Below, in pieces: positions 1 through 12,014 of a stretch of 64,000 nucleotides of DNA (positions within the stretch are counted from its first letter, which is position 1; each line of letters begins with the position of its first letter). The stretch lies in assembly GCA_019828595.1 (NCBI GenBank), contig JAHQRK010000013.1, positions 310,001 through 374,000 on the forward strand. Direction: 5' to 3'. The translations under genes were made by a program, and so were the position numbers. Under the pieces are notes generated by a model. It was not told the origin of the DNA and searched no databases. It was given only the letters and a program-made list of their open reading frames with translations. The stretch comes from Aphanomyces cochlioides (lineage: Eukaryota; Oomycota; Saprolegniomycetes; Saprolegniales; Verrucalvaceae).

Positions 1-217
1 CCGTGGACAGTTTTTGCGTAAAACTGGATAATTTCCGCAGTCATCTTGGCATCAAAGACCGTGAATCATGCGACTACGGCCAGCAAAACTCTCAGAAATG
101 CAATGACGCCTTCAGTCCTCGGTGGTGGGTTATAGCCAAAGGGATGGAAATTGGTTCCGTCAATTCTTGTTTTACTACATTTCAATTCAAACTACCAGGG
201 TGATTGACTTTGACTGC

Positions 218-843
218 TTATTGACTTGTCGACTTGATTTCACTAAACGGAATATTTTCGACAGCATATTCACGAAAATCCTTGAAATCCCAATGCCACC
301 ATTCTTCAGGGTAGACAAAGAAATTCCCATCAGCTCCCCTCGGTACGTCACATACGCCAGTTCAGACATTTCGTCGTATGCACTCGGCATGTCGACATTT
401 TCGCCCGTCTCCAAGTCAAACAAGCTCAAATCAATTGCACATCCACGGTTGTGTCGTGACCCTTCAGCAGGATCGGCGACAAAAATTTTATCTTCGTCAG
501 GCGTGATATCCCAAAAGACTTTGGTAACACTCCATGGCCGATATCCATCAAAGAGAACAACGCCATAGCCTTCAGCTTTGAGTGCTTGATGCACTTTCAC
601 CAGGGCTTCAGCCGCAGGACGCTGCAAAAATACACGAGGTTCGTCATACAAGATACGGCCAGTGATATTGTTGGTCGTAGCATAGCGGACGTCCAGCTTG
701 AACGTCGGATCAAGTCCAATGAGCTCGACGAGCTCGCTGGGGCGAGCATGAGCTGGTCGAAGGGGCGTGCTCGTCACGGTGGACTTGGTAGTCATTTTGG
801 GAAATGACGGGGATACTTTCTGAAAATTCGATGAAATATTCAT
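218..843 (-). pseudogene. VanX-like D-Ala-D-Ala dipeptidase (M15D), frameshifted
   Basis: The main frame from the ATG at 841-843 gives a peptidase M15D (VanX/DdpX) protein. Visible hallmarks are the DGYRP arginine motif near residue 102 and the zinc motif SRHNRGCAID, with His131 and Asp138 as ligands. The third-ligand motif EWWHWDF is also present (codons at 284-304) but in another frame, which then runs 28 codons to a TAA at 218-220. The frames change near 310-335. About 15-20 residues usually found between the TY and EWWH blocks are missing, so a small deletion plus frameshift is likelier than an intron. A second in-frame Met at residue 17 is an alternative start. If functional, the enzyme would hydrolyse D,D-dipeptides such as peptidoglycan turnover products. 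Family assignment is firm; pseudogene versus sequencing error is open. Confidence 0.75.
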
Positions 844-2111
844 TTATTTAGAAAAATCAGAAGTCAATTTGAAGAAATTCACGACGACAAAATTCAAAGG
901 ATCCCACGACAATTTGGTTAACAATTGTAGATCGTGGAGAAATGTTAAGTTTATCGACAAGCCTGATGGTCGTAAATCCTCGTGAAGTTTTCTAACTTCA
1001 AATATTTCCAATTTTTCCATAAAGTTAAATGAAATTCTGATCCAGTCAGGGCATCAGATCGTGATTTGATTGGATTATGAATTCTACAATAGCCAATCAA
1101 AATATAGCAATTGGCCTCGATGAACCGAGCAATTTGGACAACACAAATGCAAGCAGCTCGATGACAACGTTAAATCTTTGATATTCTCTACCACGACTAA
1201 CTCCCAGGTCGTCTTCACCGGCTTATCGATTCTTAGGATCGATTTGGGGCTTATTTTGAAAGCCCCATTTCCAATGCAATGATATTCCGAATACTAGTAG
1301 TAGTTTATAGTCGACAACAATACCGTTTAACAAGGAATAAGTATGTCGGCCGATATAAAGTATAGTATAAATGTTATTGTGATATTGTGGGATAAAATAT
1401 GAATAATCAGACATTTTGACGAGAAGAAAGATTTTGTAAATCATCAACCATGAATTAGTGACCTCTCTGCGGTTTCAGAGTTGCGCCGTATGGGGTCTTT
1501 TATTTGCTCAAGGCTATAGTGTATAACTGGGTATGATTATGCCAGCCCTTTTCATAATTCTTCAAGTGAAGGCTCAATGGATATGTAATATTTCCGCAAG
1601 TATATACTTGATGCGTAATGGCTTCACATAATTTATTTTCCAAAAGTTATTGTGGATTCGCTATAAATTTCCCAATTTGGATTCGTTTTTTGTATCAATC
1701 TCCAATCGCGCCAATACATTGGATGAATGAAAATTAGAACTGTGCTTTCACAGTACTTTCTCTCAAATTTTATGCAGCCAATCAAAATCGCTCAAAATAT
1801 TTATTAGCCAATGGCGTCGATTGGTGAATCGATCCGCCGGCGTGATTCGATTGAACGGGGTCTGGAAATTCGTATCAAATCAACAATATGCTCCCTCTTT
1901 CATTTACAGTGTTAATGAAAAGACGCTGCAAGTAGTGAAATTTGTGTGGATTTTAATTGGATAAAATACAATATTTCAGAGAATTGGATTGACAGACTAC
2001 ATAATTTTCTCATAAAAGTAAACTCTGAAGATCGTCAAATCAACAACCTGACGACACTGGTAAAAGAATTCACACAAGTCAAGTGTCGTATATTAAATGC
2101 AACAAAATGCT
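844..2111. other. Intergenic, AT-rich, with a dispersed repeat
   Basis: No gene recognised. About 1780-1900 resembles 32633-32720: both carry an AGCCAATGG block, a GGCGTGATTCGATTG block and GTATCAAATCAA in the same order. Motifs of the type CCAATCA recur throughout. Confidence 0.5.
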
Positions 2112-3964
<1,853 letters not shown>

Positions 3965-5258
3965 CCTGCTTGTCTTTCAAGTCACTTTACTAGCCTCAAA
4001 ATGACGAATATTAACTTTCACAAGTTAGATCTCATAACTCCATCAATTGATATTCCGGATAAAATTTGTCACTTGAATCATATCGTCGTTCCAAAACAAA
4101 TTCAGCTCCAAGTGATTTTGCATCGATAATGTCACTTGACTCTAAATATTTCTGTAATTTCATGCGAGTTTGAATAATCCCAGTATAAATGAGCGGATAT
4201 GATGCAAATATTGTTACCGAGTGAAAGACATAAAAGGAGCGAAATGGATCAAGATATATCCGATATGTGTGTATTTCTCAAGAAAATCAATAATGCGCTC
4301 TCCTAACTAACGATGTGAAAGAGTATTGTCGCCGAAATTCGTTGCCTTTTCTAATTAATATGTGAGAATAAATACAAAATATCGATTTTAACAGTTTGGA
4401 TGATTTCTTGCTCCAGTTTTTGTTTATCAGAGTGACAATACCGGCACATGATTGGTCAGCTCTAAATTGTCACAATATTATCGCACCCACAGAAGAACAA
4501 AGTTATGAATCTCGATAAAGGCCGAGGCAGAATTCAAATGCTGGGATAAAAGCATGCTAGTCCTTTGCTTTACTGACAGTAGTCTTTCTGGGCCATAAAA
4601 TGTTGACTCGCTGTGGTGGCCACAAGCCAATGTTTAACTATATTTGCTTCAGTTTAGTCCTGACAATGATCGATAAAAGAAACCAAATCGTCCTACTACA
4701 GTAATATGGAGCATGAGGACTTTCGGGTGAACGACTCTGTGCAGTCTCTTTAAACCAAGCTAAATTTAGTTGTGTTGGCAGGGCAAGAAAGTTTGTGTCA
4801 TACGTGCTCCTCCACAAGGCGCCTAAACCTAGCGAACAATCAAGGAGAAAGACAGTCAGCCGTTGGTTTGCCACAACCACCGATGCTAACAAACATAAAT
4901 ATTCGACAGGGGTAAGCTTTCAGATGTGCAATTCATGTATGTTTACTCCAGACAACATCAAAGTAAAGGCACTTTGGAGTCGCGAAAGCCAAGCACCATG
5001 GAAATACGAAGTCATGATATTTGGATAGGTGCATACTGACCGACTACAACTTCTACAGGGAACAATAAGGCCCATAGCATAGTAATTTACTAAATTTTGA
5101 TTGGCCGATACTGAGCTCAAATTCGATGGGCTTATTTTCCGTTCCCTGTAGTCGTTCAACTCTACATCGTAGTCGGTACACAGGGCTTAGAGACAAAGAC
5201 ACACAGAGTTAAACCATGCCGCTGGCTTTATTCACGTTAACAAAGATACTCCACAAAT
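3965..5258. other. Intergenic before the protease cluster
   Basis: No gene recognised. The only structure seen is a small foldback at 5040-5176, listed separately. Confidence 0.5.
5040..5176. repeat. Short imperfect foldback repeat
   Basis: Inverted blocks in mirrored order: CCGACTAC (5040-5047) with GTAGTCGG (5169-5176), CTACAGGGAAC (5053-5063) with GTTCCCTGTAG (5141-5151), and AATAAGG..CCCAT (5064-5075) with ATGGGCTTATT (5126-5136). It could be a small MITE relic. No clear target-site duplication was found. Confidence 0.5.
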
Positions 5259-6392
5259 TTAATCGAGAATCTCTCGGACGGTGGCAGCTTCAGCACCGTT
5301 CTTCTCGTCGACCGTCGTAGCCACAATCGCGCCATTGAACTTGACCACTTCTTTAGCGAATTGGTTGATGCCCTTGTAGATTTCAAGACCACGGGTCGGG
5401 ATCGTCGACGCAGCAGCAACAAAGTCCGTGCCCACGATTTCAATGGTTAAAGCTGGCTTGGTGAAGTTGCGCCACGCCCAGTCAGGGAACACACCGTATG
5501 CCAAATACAACTTGTGAGAGGGTTGTTGGGTGTATCCACTTCCCATGACGCTCTTCAAACCAAGACCCAGCGTGTTAAACTTGGCATCGTAGCCATTGCC
5601 GATGGCGCTCGAGGTATCGGCAAAGGCGTACAAAATCAAACCCGCGTAGGTGTGGAAGTCAATGAAGCCAGCCAATTCATTGCGCTTGGATTGCAACCAG
5701 TTGTTGATGCCGCTGGTTTCAGGTTCGCTGAAAGGCTTAGTACCAGGATAGGTTTCGGAACCAATCGAGGGGGGATTGGGGTTCTTGTAGGGCGTGGGCC
5801 AGTTGCGGTTCAAGTCCACTTGGTTGGCACTTGTGCGACGGTAGCGATCGCTGCTCCACGTGATGTCGTAGCCATCCAAGTTCACGAGGGGGACAAAGTA
5901 AATATCAAATTGGTCAGCAGCAGTCGACTTGCCTGCGGAAATGTCATCCAAGATGGACGACAGCGAGTACAAGAGCGACGAACCAGCAACCCATTCACGA
6001 GCGTGTTGGACGGCTTGGAAGTAAAGCGACTTGGAGTTCCCCTTGGTCAACTTGTAGCCGTAGATGGTTTGTCCCTTGTACGTCTTGGACAGGGCAAACT
6101 TGCTCAAGAGGGTTGGATTTTGGGCGACAAGCGCATCGACGAATTCGTAGATTTGGGCGGTGGTGTGGAAGCAGTTGTGGAAGGCGCTCTTGGCGTAGGA
6201 TCCCGCCTTCAATTTTGGCAGGTAGCCGGTGTTCTTTTGTTGACATTGTCGGTTGGTGTCAGCATCACCGAGGATCGTCGCTTCTTGTTCGATGGAACGA
6301 AGTCGACCATCAGGGCCACGGACGAGATCGTCAGCCGCCGAGGCGACGAAGGCAACAAGGGCAAGGGCGCAGCTGAGCAAGGAGAACTTCAT
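5259..6392 (-). CDS. Secreted M14A zinc carboxypeptidase, subfamily A (copy 1)
   Basis: A 377-residue secreted metallocarboxypeptidase that removes single C-terminal residues from peptides. Residues 1-19 form a signal peptide; a short pro-segment of about 50 residues follows, then the M14 domain. Zinc ligands are His130 and Glu133 (QHAREW) and His247 (DFHTYAG). Substrate-binding Asn195-Arg196 (DLNRNW), Tyr296 and catalytic Glu318 (LTIEIVG) are present. The residue matching CPA 255 is Pro303, which argues against a CPB-type basic specificity. Next to His247 the usual YPYG/YPPG is YAFA, shared only with the copy at 8100. It is intronless and head-to-head with that copy. The central part is nearly identical to 8100-9233, but the 3' end and proximal promoter match the copy at 15638, so this gene is a mosaic. 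Confidence 0.95.
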   Translation of the reverse strand: MKFSLLSCALALVAFVASAADDLVRGPDGRLRSIEQEATILGDADTNRQCQQKNTGYLPKLKAGSYAKSAFHNCFHTTAQIYEFVDALVAQNPTLLSKFALSKTYKGQTIYGYKLTKGNSKSLYFQAVQHAREWVAGSSLLYSLSSILDDISAGKSTAADQFDIYFVPLVNLDGYDITWSSDRYRRTSANQVDLNRNWPTPYKNPNPPSIGSETYPGTKPFSEPETSGINNWLQSKRNELAGFIDFHTYAGLILYAFADTSSAIGNGYDAKFNTLGLGLKSVMGSGYTQQPSHKLYLAYGVFPDWAWRNFTKPALTIEIVGTDFVAAASTIPTRGLEIYKGINQFAKEVVKFNGAIVATTVDEKNGAEAATVREILD

Positions 6393-6411
6393 AGCAAAAA
6401 TGAAAATGAGC
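6393..6411 (-). promoter_or_regulatory. Oomycete Inr/FPR-type core promoter
   Basis: On the minus strand the 19 nt read GCTCATTTTCATTTTTGCT, an excellent match to the oomycete initiator plus flanking region class. They abut the ATG of the carboxypeptidase, so a 5' leader of about 15 nt is expected. Confidence 0.75.
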
Positions 6412-8080
6412 TGAAGTGGGGGCGACGAGACTGTGTGTCCAGCAAAATTGGTGGAACATGCAGTGTCTTAGAGCGATTTCAAGGCTTCGTCTGAGTTGAA
6501 TTCTGACGGGATTCTCCCTTGAATGGTTGGACTTACCCACACCTTTCAGCTGACCGAGACGATTAGATTTTGTATGAATCCAAGAGGTTGGTCAGATTGC
6601 AAGGAATCAAGTTGCCCCGCTTCAATTCAAACGTCACTCTATGGTCATGATGAATTGTGTCTTAGGATACATTGGAGGGGAGCCCTGGGCACAACGCAAT
6701 TCAAGCGTAAATCATGGTAGAACCAGAAGAAATACACTGTAATGCACGACAAACTTTTGTTGACATGTGACGCCTTGCTCTTGATGAGTGACATCAAACC
6801 CTATACTGTAACTATATAAATTGATAACTTGTACAATATGATATTGCACTTTACGAATAGTAAGTATAAAATATAAGATCAAACCAAAAGTTAACCATGA
6901 CGACGTTATAAGCAATCGATAAACCAAGATGGAATTCAGCTGTATTACCGAGTAGTTCTCCGCAACAGATCTGAACGAAAGACAGTGAAAATGGCAAAAA
7001 TTCGTCTCGTTGTGAGGAGCGGAATAAGGCGAATCTCTACCCCCAACGGAAAGATGAATCGCTGCAAGAACACTTGGTGAGCCCGCGTGGCTCTGCGCAG
7101 ATTTTCATCCCTGGTTTGTGAAATTTGGCCAAGAATGACCTGTAAATTTGTCTCCTCTTGAAAGGTTTTCACTTCATTGAAACTTTCGATCTTTCATTCA
7201 TTTGTCAAACCTCGTTGCTCTGATCGTCACGGGCTAGACTGTGCCATGCTGCCTTTTTGATTATGTAAATCATTTGTTCGTGAGGCAGTCGTTCAGCCTG
7301 GAAGTTACCATATTGTTAGAGCTATAGTTGGATGGATTTTGATGCGCTGGCTCGGACGGACATTGCGATTGGCCCGAATGGGTTCTTCCTGGAGGCAATT
7401 GAGGCTTTCTACAATTGACATCGAACTCTTCGGCAACACCACTGACCACAATCGAATCCCCCCATCCAGTTGATTCGAAATCGTAATCGCTCAGGCATTC
7501 AACAGTCCATCGGCTGATTTTATTAGACTTTAATGGAATACGAGAATGCATACGGGCTGAATCCATGGAAGGATATGGCGTGCTAATAATTGAGGAACAG
7601 GTTTGCTTGGGAAGAGAGGCATTTCACATCATTCAGCCGACAGAACCAGAAATCACAATCCCCTTTGCCAATCAAACGGCGCTGCGCCCTCGACGCAGAC
7701 TCTTGATATCATTGCATCCCACAAGATCTGAGGTGATCAGGTCAACGAACCCACTCTAGCTTTCGGTGGCATTCACCTCCTTCCCCATCTTCGTACTTGC
7801 ACAAAAACACTCCTTTCAGCACCAAATTGTAAGAGTTTATATCAAGGGTATACTTAAATTAGTATATTTTTGGGTTTGTTTGCTCCCATTTGGAGCAAAT
7901 TCATATAAAATTGAATGCCCCAACAGTCCGTGGATAAGAAGAGCCCATGTGTTGAAGATTCAACTGAGAGCCTACACTTCATTCCTTGATCGCGTCAGAA
8001 GTCAACTCAGATGGAGTTTTGAAATTGTACCTCCAGCCTGGGGCCTCGTTTCATGACAATCGCTGCCACGCCGCACCGAA
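6412..8080. other. Shared upstream region of head-to-head carboxypeptidases
   Basis: About 1.7 kb between two divergent M14 genes. No convincing coding sequence was seen. Sequence just upstream of 6411 (minus strand) resembles that upstream of the gene at 15638, including GCCCCCACTTCA. Confidence 0.5.
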
Positions 8081-8099
8081 GCTCATTCTGATTTTTGCT
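8081..8099 (+). promoter_or_regulatory. Oomycete Inr/FPR-type core promoter
   Basis: The 19 nt GCTCATTCTGATTTTTGCT directly precede the ATG at 8100 and match the same core seen at 6393-6411. Confidence 0.75.
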
Positions 8100-9233
8100 A
8101 TGAAGTTCTCCTTGCTCAGCTGCGCCCTTGCCCTTGTTGCCTTCGTCGCCTCGGCGGCTGACGATCTCGTCCGTGGCCCTGATGGTCGACTTCGTTCCAT
8201 CGAACAAGAAGCGACGATCCTCGGTGATGCTGACACCAACCGACAATGTCAACAAAAGAACACCGGCTACCTGCCAAAATTGAAGGCGGGATCCTACGCC
8301 AAGAGCGCCTTCCACAACTGCTTCCACACCACCGCCCAAATCTACGAATTCGTCGATGCGCTTGTCGCCCAAAATCCAACCCTCTTGAGCAAGTTTGCCC
8401 TGTCCAAGACGTACAAGGGACAAACCATCTACGGCTACAAGTTGACCAAGGGGAACTCCAAGTCGCTTTACTTCCAAGCCGTCCAACACGCTCGTGAATG
8501 GGTTGCTGGTTCGTCGCTCTTGTACTCGCTGTCGTCCATCTTGGATGACATTTCCGCAGGCAAGTCGACTGCTGCTGACCAATTTGATATTTACTTTGTC
8601 CCCCTCGTGAACTTGGATGGCTACGACATCACGTGGAGCAGCGATCGCTACCGTCGCACAAGTGCCAACCAAGTGGACTTGAACCGCAACTGGCCCACGC
8701 CCTACAAGAACCCCAATCCCCCCTCGATTGGTTCCGAAACCTATCCTGGTACTAAGCCTTTCAGCGAACCTGAAACCAGCGGCATCAACAACTGGTTGCA
8801 ATCCAAGCGCAATGAATTGGCTGGCTTCATTGACTTCCACACCTACGCGGGTTTGATTTTGTACGCCTTTGCCGATACCTCGAGCGCCATCGGCAATGGC
8901 TACGATGCCAAGTTTAACACGCTGGGTCTTGGTTTGAAGAGCGTCATGGGAAGTGGATACACCCAACAACCCTCTCACAAGTTGTATTTGGCATACGGTG
9001 TGTTCCCTGACTGGGCGTGGCGCAACTTCACCAAGCCAGCTTTAACCATTGAAATCGTGGGCACGGACTTTGTTGCTGCTGCGTCGACGATCCCGACCCG
9101 TGGTCTTGAAATCTACAAGGGCATCAACCAATTCGCTAAAGAAGTGGTCAAGTTCAATGGCGCGATTGTGGCTACGACGGTCGACGAGAAGAACGGTGAT
9201 GAAGCCGCCACCGCCCAAGAAATTGTCGATTAA
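8100..9233 (+). CDS. Secreted M14A zinc carboxypeptidase, subfamily A (copy 2)
   Basis: A 377-residue near-twin of the gene at 5259-6392, differing mainly in the last 12 residues (DEAATAQEIVD instead of AEAATVREILD). It has a signal peptide, short pro-segment and complete active site: HxxE at 130-133, NRN at 195-197, His247, Tyr296, Glu318. Pro303 lies at the S1' specificity position. The start at 8100 is chosen because the signal peptide begins there and a core promoter abuts it; the frame is open further upstream but without family sequence. It is intronless. Long antisense reading frames over this and its sister genes are compositional shadows. The Harbinger-1 element begins about 70 bp after the stop. 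Confidence 0.95.
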   Translation: MKFSLLSCALALVAFVASAADDLVRGPDGRLRSIEQEATILGDADTNRQCQQKNTGYLPKLKAGSYAKSAFHNCFHTTAQIYEFVDALVAQNPTLLSKFALSKTYKGQTIYGYKLTKGNSKSLYFQAVQHAREWVAGSSLLYSLSSILDDISAGKSTAADQFDIYFVPLVNLDGYDITWSSDRYRRTSANQVDLNRNWPTPYKNPNPPSIGSETYPGTKPFSEPETSGINNWLQSKRNELAGFIDFHTYAGLILYAFADTSSAIGNGYDAKFNTLGLGLKSVMGSGYTQQPSHKLYLAYGVFPDWAWRNFTKPALTIEIVGTDFVAAASTIPTRGLEIYKGINQFAKEVVKFNGAIVATTVDEKNGDEAATAQEIVD

Positions 9234-9531
9234 GTGATTGAATCATCTATGTGTTAGCGTTAATGCGAGGAAAATAATCCCTAGCTTGTACAGGCTCTCT
9301 GTTAATAGAGACTTTTAGCAAGTCTGCAATCTAAACTTTGCAAGCTTAAACTTCGGTTTCGAAGTTCGTAGATACCGGACTTGCCCAAATAGAAGTCTGC
9401 AAAGTGAGGAAGTCGACAGACTTTTGGCGCTGAAGTCTGTAGAGTTCAGACTCACTCGAGTGCCAATCAAATCACCTCATGGCGACTTGCAGAGTCAGTG
9501 GCCATAGACCACAAGCTAAATGGGAAGACCA

Positions 9532-10202
9532 ATGTTCAAGCAACTCGTATGGACCACCGACATGGATGTCGCTCTCCTTCGTGAGGTCGCGTGGCTCCTT
9601 ACGACGGCAAGTACGGTACACTGACAATTCGTTGGAAATCTATAGCCACCAAGCTGTCATCATATTTTGAAACTGACATACCCCGCCGCTCTGCGCATGA
9701 CCATTACGAAACCCTGCTTGAGTCGTTCAAAGCCACTGACAAGGCACAAAGGCTATGGGGCACAGGAAGCGACGAAGAAGTTACGGAACTGGTTGATTTA
9801 TTACAGGATTTGGCCGACCGCAGTGAAGCTGCGGCGGAAGCTAAGTGAGTGAAGAAAGAAAAGGCCAAAACTCGGCGCGACTCCTTAGAGTCAACGGGTT
9901 CACAGCTGTGTCTAGAGGCGGAACAGCGTGTAGCCAATCGCGCACGATCCACGGCTTTGCCATCGTCATCATCGTCCAAGAAGGAAGACACTGAGGTTTT
10001 CGTTCAAGATCTACTTGAGTTTGAAAGCAAAAAGCATCTCGACGACCACGCGTACCGGATGGAGCGTCTTGAGTACGAAAAGGAAGAACAGAAGCTTAGT
10101 CTTGCCCAAATGGCTGATAGCAACAAGCGCAACGACCAACTTGAGCGGCTCTTGATTGACATGGGCAAATTGATCCAGGTAGTGGCAAATAAATCAATGT
10201 GA
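9532..10202 (+). pseudogene. SANT/Myb-like accessory protein of Harbinger-1
   Basis: Second protein of PIF/Harbinger elements, which in active relatives helps transposase bind DNA and enter the nucleus. The likely start is the ATG at 9532 (MFKQLVWTTDMDVALLREV), the first SANT helix. The frame then shifts near 9590 to continue as APYDGKYGTLTIRWKSIATK. A TGA at 9846-9848 interrupts it before a charged coiled-coil C-terminus (KHLDDHAYRMERLEYEKEEQ) ending at 10202. The intact counterpart at 39232-39936 has the same architecture. Two disruptions make this copy non-functional. Confidence 0.72.
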
Positions 10203-10325
10203 AATAATATAGTTGTTTCAATTTATAAAAATATTTCAATGAAAATAATATATTGTCTACAATATTTCAATAATAAAATAAACGTGGAACATACTATAAT
10301 AATAAAATACAATTAGAGGCATATT

Positions 10326-11300
10326 TTAATTATCAACTTTCAAATACACCTGAAGTGAAGGCGGCGAGATGCCGAAATATGCGCTGTTGGTGTTTTGACG
10401 ACGATCACAAGTTATACAATTGGTCAAGAGCACTGCAACCTTGTACATCTTGGCGATTGGGCTTGTGCCAATGCGTAGCTTCTTCTTGTAGTCCACAATT
10501 GGCCAGTACTGCAGAATTTGACCGAAAGACCACGCGACACTGATCCGCACCTTGCTCATGCTTCTATTGACTTGTTGTTGGGCATTAGAGAGACGTGCAC
10601 CTCCGAATGGCGACGCGAGTTGGTCAGAGTAACCGTAGGCAGGGTCTCCATAAATGACAAATCCATTGAAGCGAGAGTCATTTTCAATGTGTGTCTCGAG
10701 GTTGGATTCGCGCAAAATCGTGAGGTCGAGTCGGCGACCTTCAATCGGTCCAAATGCATGGGCTATGATACCGTCAGGGGTGACAAGTGTCTGGAACTTC
10801 ACTGCGTGCCGACGTTTATGACCATTGAAAATAGATCGCTGGCGCTCATCACCACCCGGTCGGCAACACTCTCTGACTGTCGCATCGATAAATGCCCAAA
10901 CGTTTTCCACTTCACCTCCTTTGTTTGTGATGGCTTGACTAAATGCTCGCAGCTGCGCACTAATCCTGTCACGGTCAAGCATGACCAGGTCGGCAAATCG
11001 ATTGTAAATCAGGTCCAGCACATGCAAAAATATGTTGCAAAGCCCACTACGGGAGCGACCAAACATTGGGATCAAATCCGACCAACGATCAGGAACAGCA
11101 AATCGACGTAACAGGATGCATAAAGCCTCCACATTATCGCACGTTGTACGTTCTGACGTCACGACGCGTGGTGGCAAGCCAAGGTAATTAGGAAGGGAAC
11201 GCAGAGTCGTCTTGCAGAATCGAAACTTCTCGAGACAGTCGGCCTCAGAGAAGGAGTCAAGGTTGAAAGTCACATCCGGTATGGTGAGTGGAGACTTGTT
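10326..11300 (-). pseudogene. Harbinger-1 DDE transposase, catalytic Glu lost
   Basis: DDE_Tnp_4-type transposase: AFIDATVREC supplies the first Asp, FNGHKRRHAVKFQ and GPIEGRRLD are the usual blocks between the Asp residues, and YGDPAYG supplies the second Asp. The third acidic residue is expected in VEWSFG, but the sequence reads VAWSFG. The codon at 10533-10535 is GCG (Ala), one base from GAG (Glu). No in-frame ATG precedes the conserved region, and the frame upstream of about 11300 is antisense to the captured STPGR exon, so the natural N-terminus looks replaced. Without the Glu the enzyme should be inactive. The intact paralogue at 40005-40925 keeps VEWNFG. Confidence 0.85.
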
Positions 11301-11329
11301 AGACCTCTGGCGCAGCAATGCCAACCGCA

Positions 11330-11657
11330 GACGGAGGGACACTCGTGCTCGACTGTTTGTAAAAGGTGCCACCGATCGCTTTGGCCGGTCGCTGGAACAC
11401 AAAGCCGAGATCTTCGAAGTACCAGGGCCAGGGGCGTATGAGAGGACGCCCCCGACGAATGCGTCCGCAAAGGCCTCGCTGTCTGTCTTCAAATCGAGCG
11501 TGGCACGTGGCCACGTTGATCGGACATCCAAAGCACCCGGGCCAGGTAAGCCACGATTGTTGAAAGGATCGTACGCTTGACATTACTAGCGTTTTACAAG
11601 CCCACAAGTCCGACCAAGAGATCGCATTTACTCAACAGCTCCAAGAAATGGCTATAA
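11330..11657 (+). pseudogene. Captured 3' fragment of a SHIPPO/STPGR repeat gene
   Basis: On the plus strand, opposite the transposase, exon sequence encodes a sperm-tail PG-rich (SHIPPO) pattern: DRFGRS, EVPGPGAYER about 15 residues on, FKSSVARGHVDRTSKAPGP about 40 on. It ends at a GTAAG donor (intron 11546-11589, 44 bp, acceptor CTAG). The next exon continues in phase as AFYKPTSPTKRSHLLNSSKK with a TAA at 11655-11657, like the natural C-terminus of the family. Family members bind axonemal microtubules, which fits a zoosporic oomycete. The fragment lies wholly between the Harbinger-1 terminal repeats and has no start, so it is best read as DNA-level capture. The retained intron excludes an mRNA route. 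The left capture boundary lies around 11280-11340. Confidence 0.72.
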
Positions 11658-11988
11658 GTTAACACCGAGGAATGTTCCGCGTGATTCACCCAGCGCAGAG
11701 CCAGAGCGGAGTATGCACGATCGCATGGATGTGAGGTGGGGCGCACGAACGAAATCATACTGGAAGCGCCAGTTTTGTGACTCAAACCCAGCGGTGATGA
11801 ATTTGTGGTGGGCAGGACGCATGTTGGTGAATGCAAAGGGCTATCACTACTGTGTTTATTGGACAAATTTTAACCAATCAAAGAGATTTTAGAGTTTGCT
11901 GGTGTGCTAAACGTGATTTCGTCACTCTACAGACTTCACACTCCTGAATAAATCGAACGAAGAAGAAGTTAGGAATCTCTTTAGTTTT
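11658..11988. other. Right interior of Harbinger-1, no gene
   Basis: No gene recognised. It may be 3' flank of the captured STPGR gene plus Harbinger subterminal sequence, including CAGACTTC near 11930. Confidence 0.4.
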
Positions 11989-12014
11989 CAGACTTGCTAA
12001 AAGTCTCTAATATA

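Larger units (their letters stand above)
9307..12008. mobile_element. PIF/Harbinger DNA transposon (Harbinger-1) with captured host sequence
   Basis: A 2702-bp element bounded by perfect inverted repeats: positions 9306-9326 are the reverse complement of 11989-12009. A 3-bp duplication AAT (9304-9306 and 12009-12011) is typical of the superfamily. It carries the expected convergent pair, a SANT/Myb-like accessory gene and a DDE transposase, both damaged. A spliced fragment of a SHIPPO/STPGR gene lies between the transposase and the right end. Subterminal copies of AGTCTG/CAGACT occur near 9321, 9391, 9408, 9433 and 9444, plausible transposase-binding sites. Confidence 0.88.
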
